Positions 63,274-64,000 of a stretch of DNA of 64,000 nucleotides are shown piece by piece. Position numbers and translations under genes: made by a program. The notes below the pieces were generated by a model. That model was not told the origin of the DNA, did not search any database, and saw only the letters and a program-made list of their open reading frames with translations. Origin of the DNA: Sphingomonas sp. (GTDB taxonomy: Bacteria; Pseudomonadota; Alphaproteobacteria; Sphingomonadales; Sphingomonadaceae); NCBI GenBank assembly GCA_019635535.1, contig JAHBZH010000001.1:2260995-2324994 (forward strand), written 5' to 3'. Positions within the stretch are counted from its first letter, which is position 1; each line of letters opens with the position of its first letter.

Positions 63274-63403
63274 GGAGCGGCGCTACCAGCCGCCGCGCTG
63301 GGCAACAATCCCGCTTCACAAGCGCAAAACACCCGCTAGTCTGCGCGCCACTCAACGGCCGCCCCAGACGGCCGAACCATGAATCCCCAGGGAGCTTCGC
63401 CAG

Positions 63404-64000
63404 ATGGCCACCAACCCCGATTACGCCGCCGAGGAATCGCGCACGATTCTCGGCCATCCCCGCGGCCTGTTCGTCCTCTTCTTCGCCGAAATGTGGGAGC
63501 GCTTCTCCTATTACGGCATGCGGGCGCTGCTGATCTTCTACCTCGTCCAGCACTGGATGTATTCGGACGAACGCGCCTCGGTCATCTACGGCGCCTATAC
63601 CGCCCTCGTTTACATCACGCCGGTGCTCGGCGGCTATCTGGCGGACCGCTATCTGGGGCAGCGAAAGGCGGTGCTGTTCGGCGCCATATTGCTCACCTTC
63701 GGCCACTTCCTGATGGCGTTCGAGGGCGACGACACGCTGGGCGCCGACAACCCGGCGATCAACATCTTCTGGCTCGCCCTCGCCTTCATCATCGTCGGCT
63801 CGGGCTTCCTCAAAGCCAATATCTCGGTGATGGTCGGGCAGCTCTATCCGCGCACCGACGTACGCCGCGACGGCGCCTATACGATCTTCTACATGGGCAT
63901 CAATCTGGGCGCGGCGCTGGGCGCGATCATCGCCGGCTATCTCGGCCAGACCTATGGCTGGAGCTACGGTTTCGGCGCGGCCGGCATCGGCATGTTGCTC
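63404..64000 (+). CDS. POT family peptide:H+ symporter (5' part)
   Basis: From ATG 63404 the frame reads MATNPDYAAEESRTILGHPR and FVLFFAEMWERFSYYGMRALL, the ExxER-like signature of POT/PTR transporters, then GGYLADRYLGQRKAV and FLKANISVMVGQLY. It takes up di- and tripeptides with protons. The gene runs past the window end, with at least 199 codons seen. A GGGAG site lies upstream. Confidence 0.93.
   Translation, partial: MATNPDYAAEESRTILGHPRGLFVLFFAEMWERFSYYGMRALLIFYLVQHWMYSDERASVIYGAYTALVYITPVLGGYLADRYLGQRKAVLFGAILLTFGHFLMAFEGDDTLGADNPAINIFWLALAFIIVGSGFLKANISVMVGQLYPRTDVRRDGAYTIFYMGINLGAALGAIIAGYLGQTYGWSYGFGAAGIGMLL

Overview
The window is GC-rich alphaproteobacterial chromosome, most likely from the Sphingomonadales (Sphingomonas/Sphingosinicella-type). 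The signs are a CcrM-type GANTC methyltransferase, a sphingomonad-style gene transfer agent (GTA) cluster with DUF2793 and DUF6127 proteins, an aa3-oxidase subunit IV gene, split pntAA/pntAB/pntB genes, a TonB receptor with PiuC, and REP-like GTTCGGGCTGAGC repeats. All family names come from reading the translations; no database search was run.

Layout: 1-5.5 kb holds a low-molecular-weight phosphatase, a spinster-type MFS transporter, a Cu/Zn SOD lipoprotein, UDP-glucose dehydrogenase and an OmpA-family porin with a run of 30 prolines. 5.6-19.1 kb is a GTA/prophage-derived cluster read on the minus strand: small terminase, TerL, then connector, tail terminator, major tail protein, chaperones, short tape measure, baseplate hub proteins, NlpC/P60 peptidase, megatron-like tail protein and a DUF2793 fibre protein. 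Its head module is wrecked. The portal gene is deleted down to about 52 codons and fused in frame to DUF6127; the prohead protease is cut after about 30 codons and runs out of frame into the 3' end of a fibre-like gene; no major capsid gene remains. The tail module looks intact. Two plus-strand genes (a PRC-barrel protein and a small exported protein) interrupt the cluster.

19.15-21.98 kb is a precisely delimited 2830-bp IS1595-family transposon with 22-bp inverted repeats (21/22 identical) and an 8-bp target duplication (CGTCTTGT). It carries a DUF262/ParB-like plus HNH protein and an overlapping 38-codon gene as cargo, and it sits about 90 bp upstream of the first GTA gene. Beyond it lie a HigBA-type toxin-antitoxin pair with two operator palindromes and a 156-bp MITE-like palindrome.

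23-34 kb: small exported proteins, a GST, a di-haem cytochrome c with a DUF418 membrane protein, DUF6456 and XRE regulators, tRNA-Val(TAC), a winged-helix regulator, and the proton-translocating transhydrogenase operon headed by a cytochrome oxidase subunit IV gene and containing a lipoprotein gene. 34-44 kb: a sigma-54 activator, an SDR, and an iron-uptake block (TonB, Fur box, siderophore receptor, PiuC, FMN-dependent hydroxy-acid oxidase), followed by GFA, SRPBCC/ArsR and a membrane-bound winged-helix regulator. 44-50 kb: folP, ccrM (with five GANTC sites upstream), rnhB, thiD, DUF1272 and glmM. 50-64 kb: a dicarboxylate symporter, two L,D-transpeptidase-type proteins, a FixJ-like regulator, msrA, aquaporin, a threonine synthase-like enzyme with tsaC, an acyl-CoA dehydrogenase, an MliC-like protein, a GntR regulator, a nitroreductase and the 5' part of a POT-family peptide transporter.
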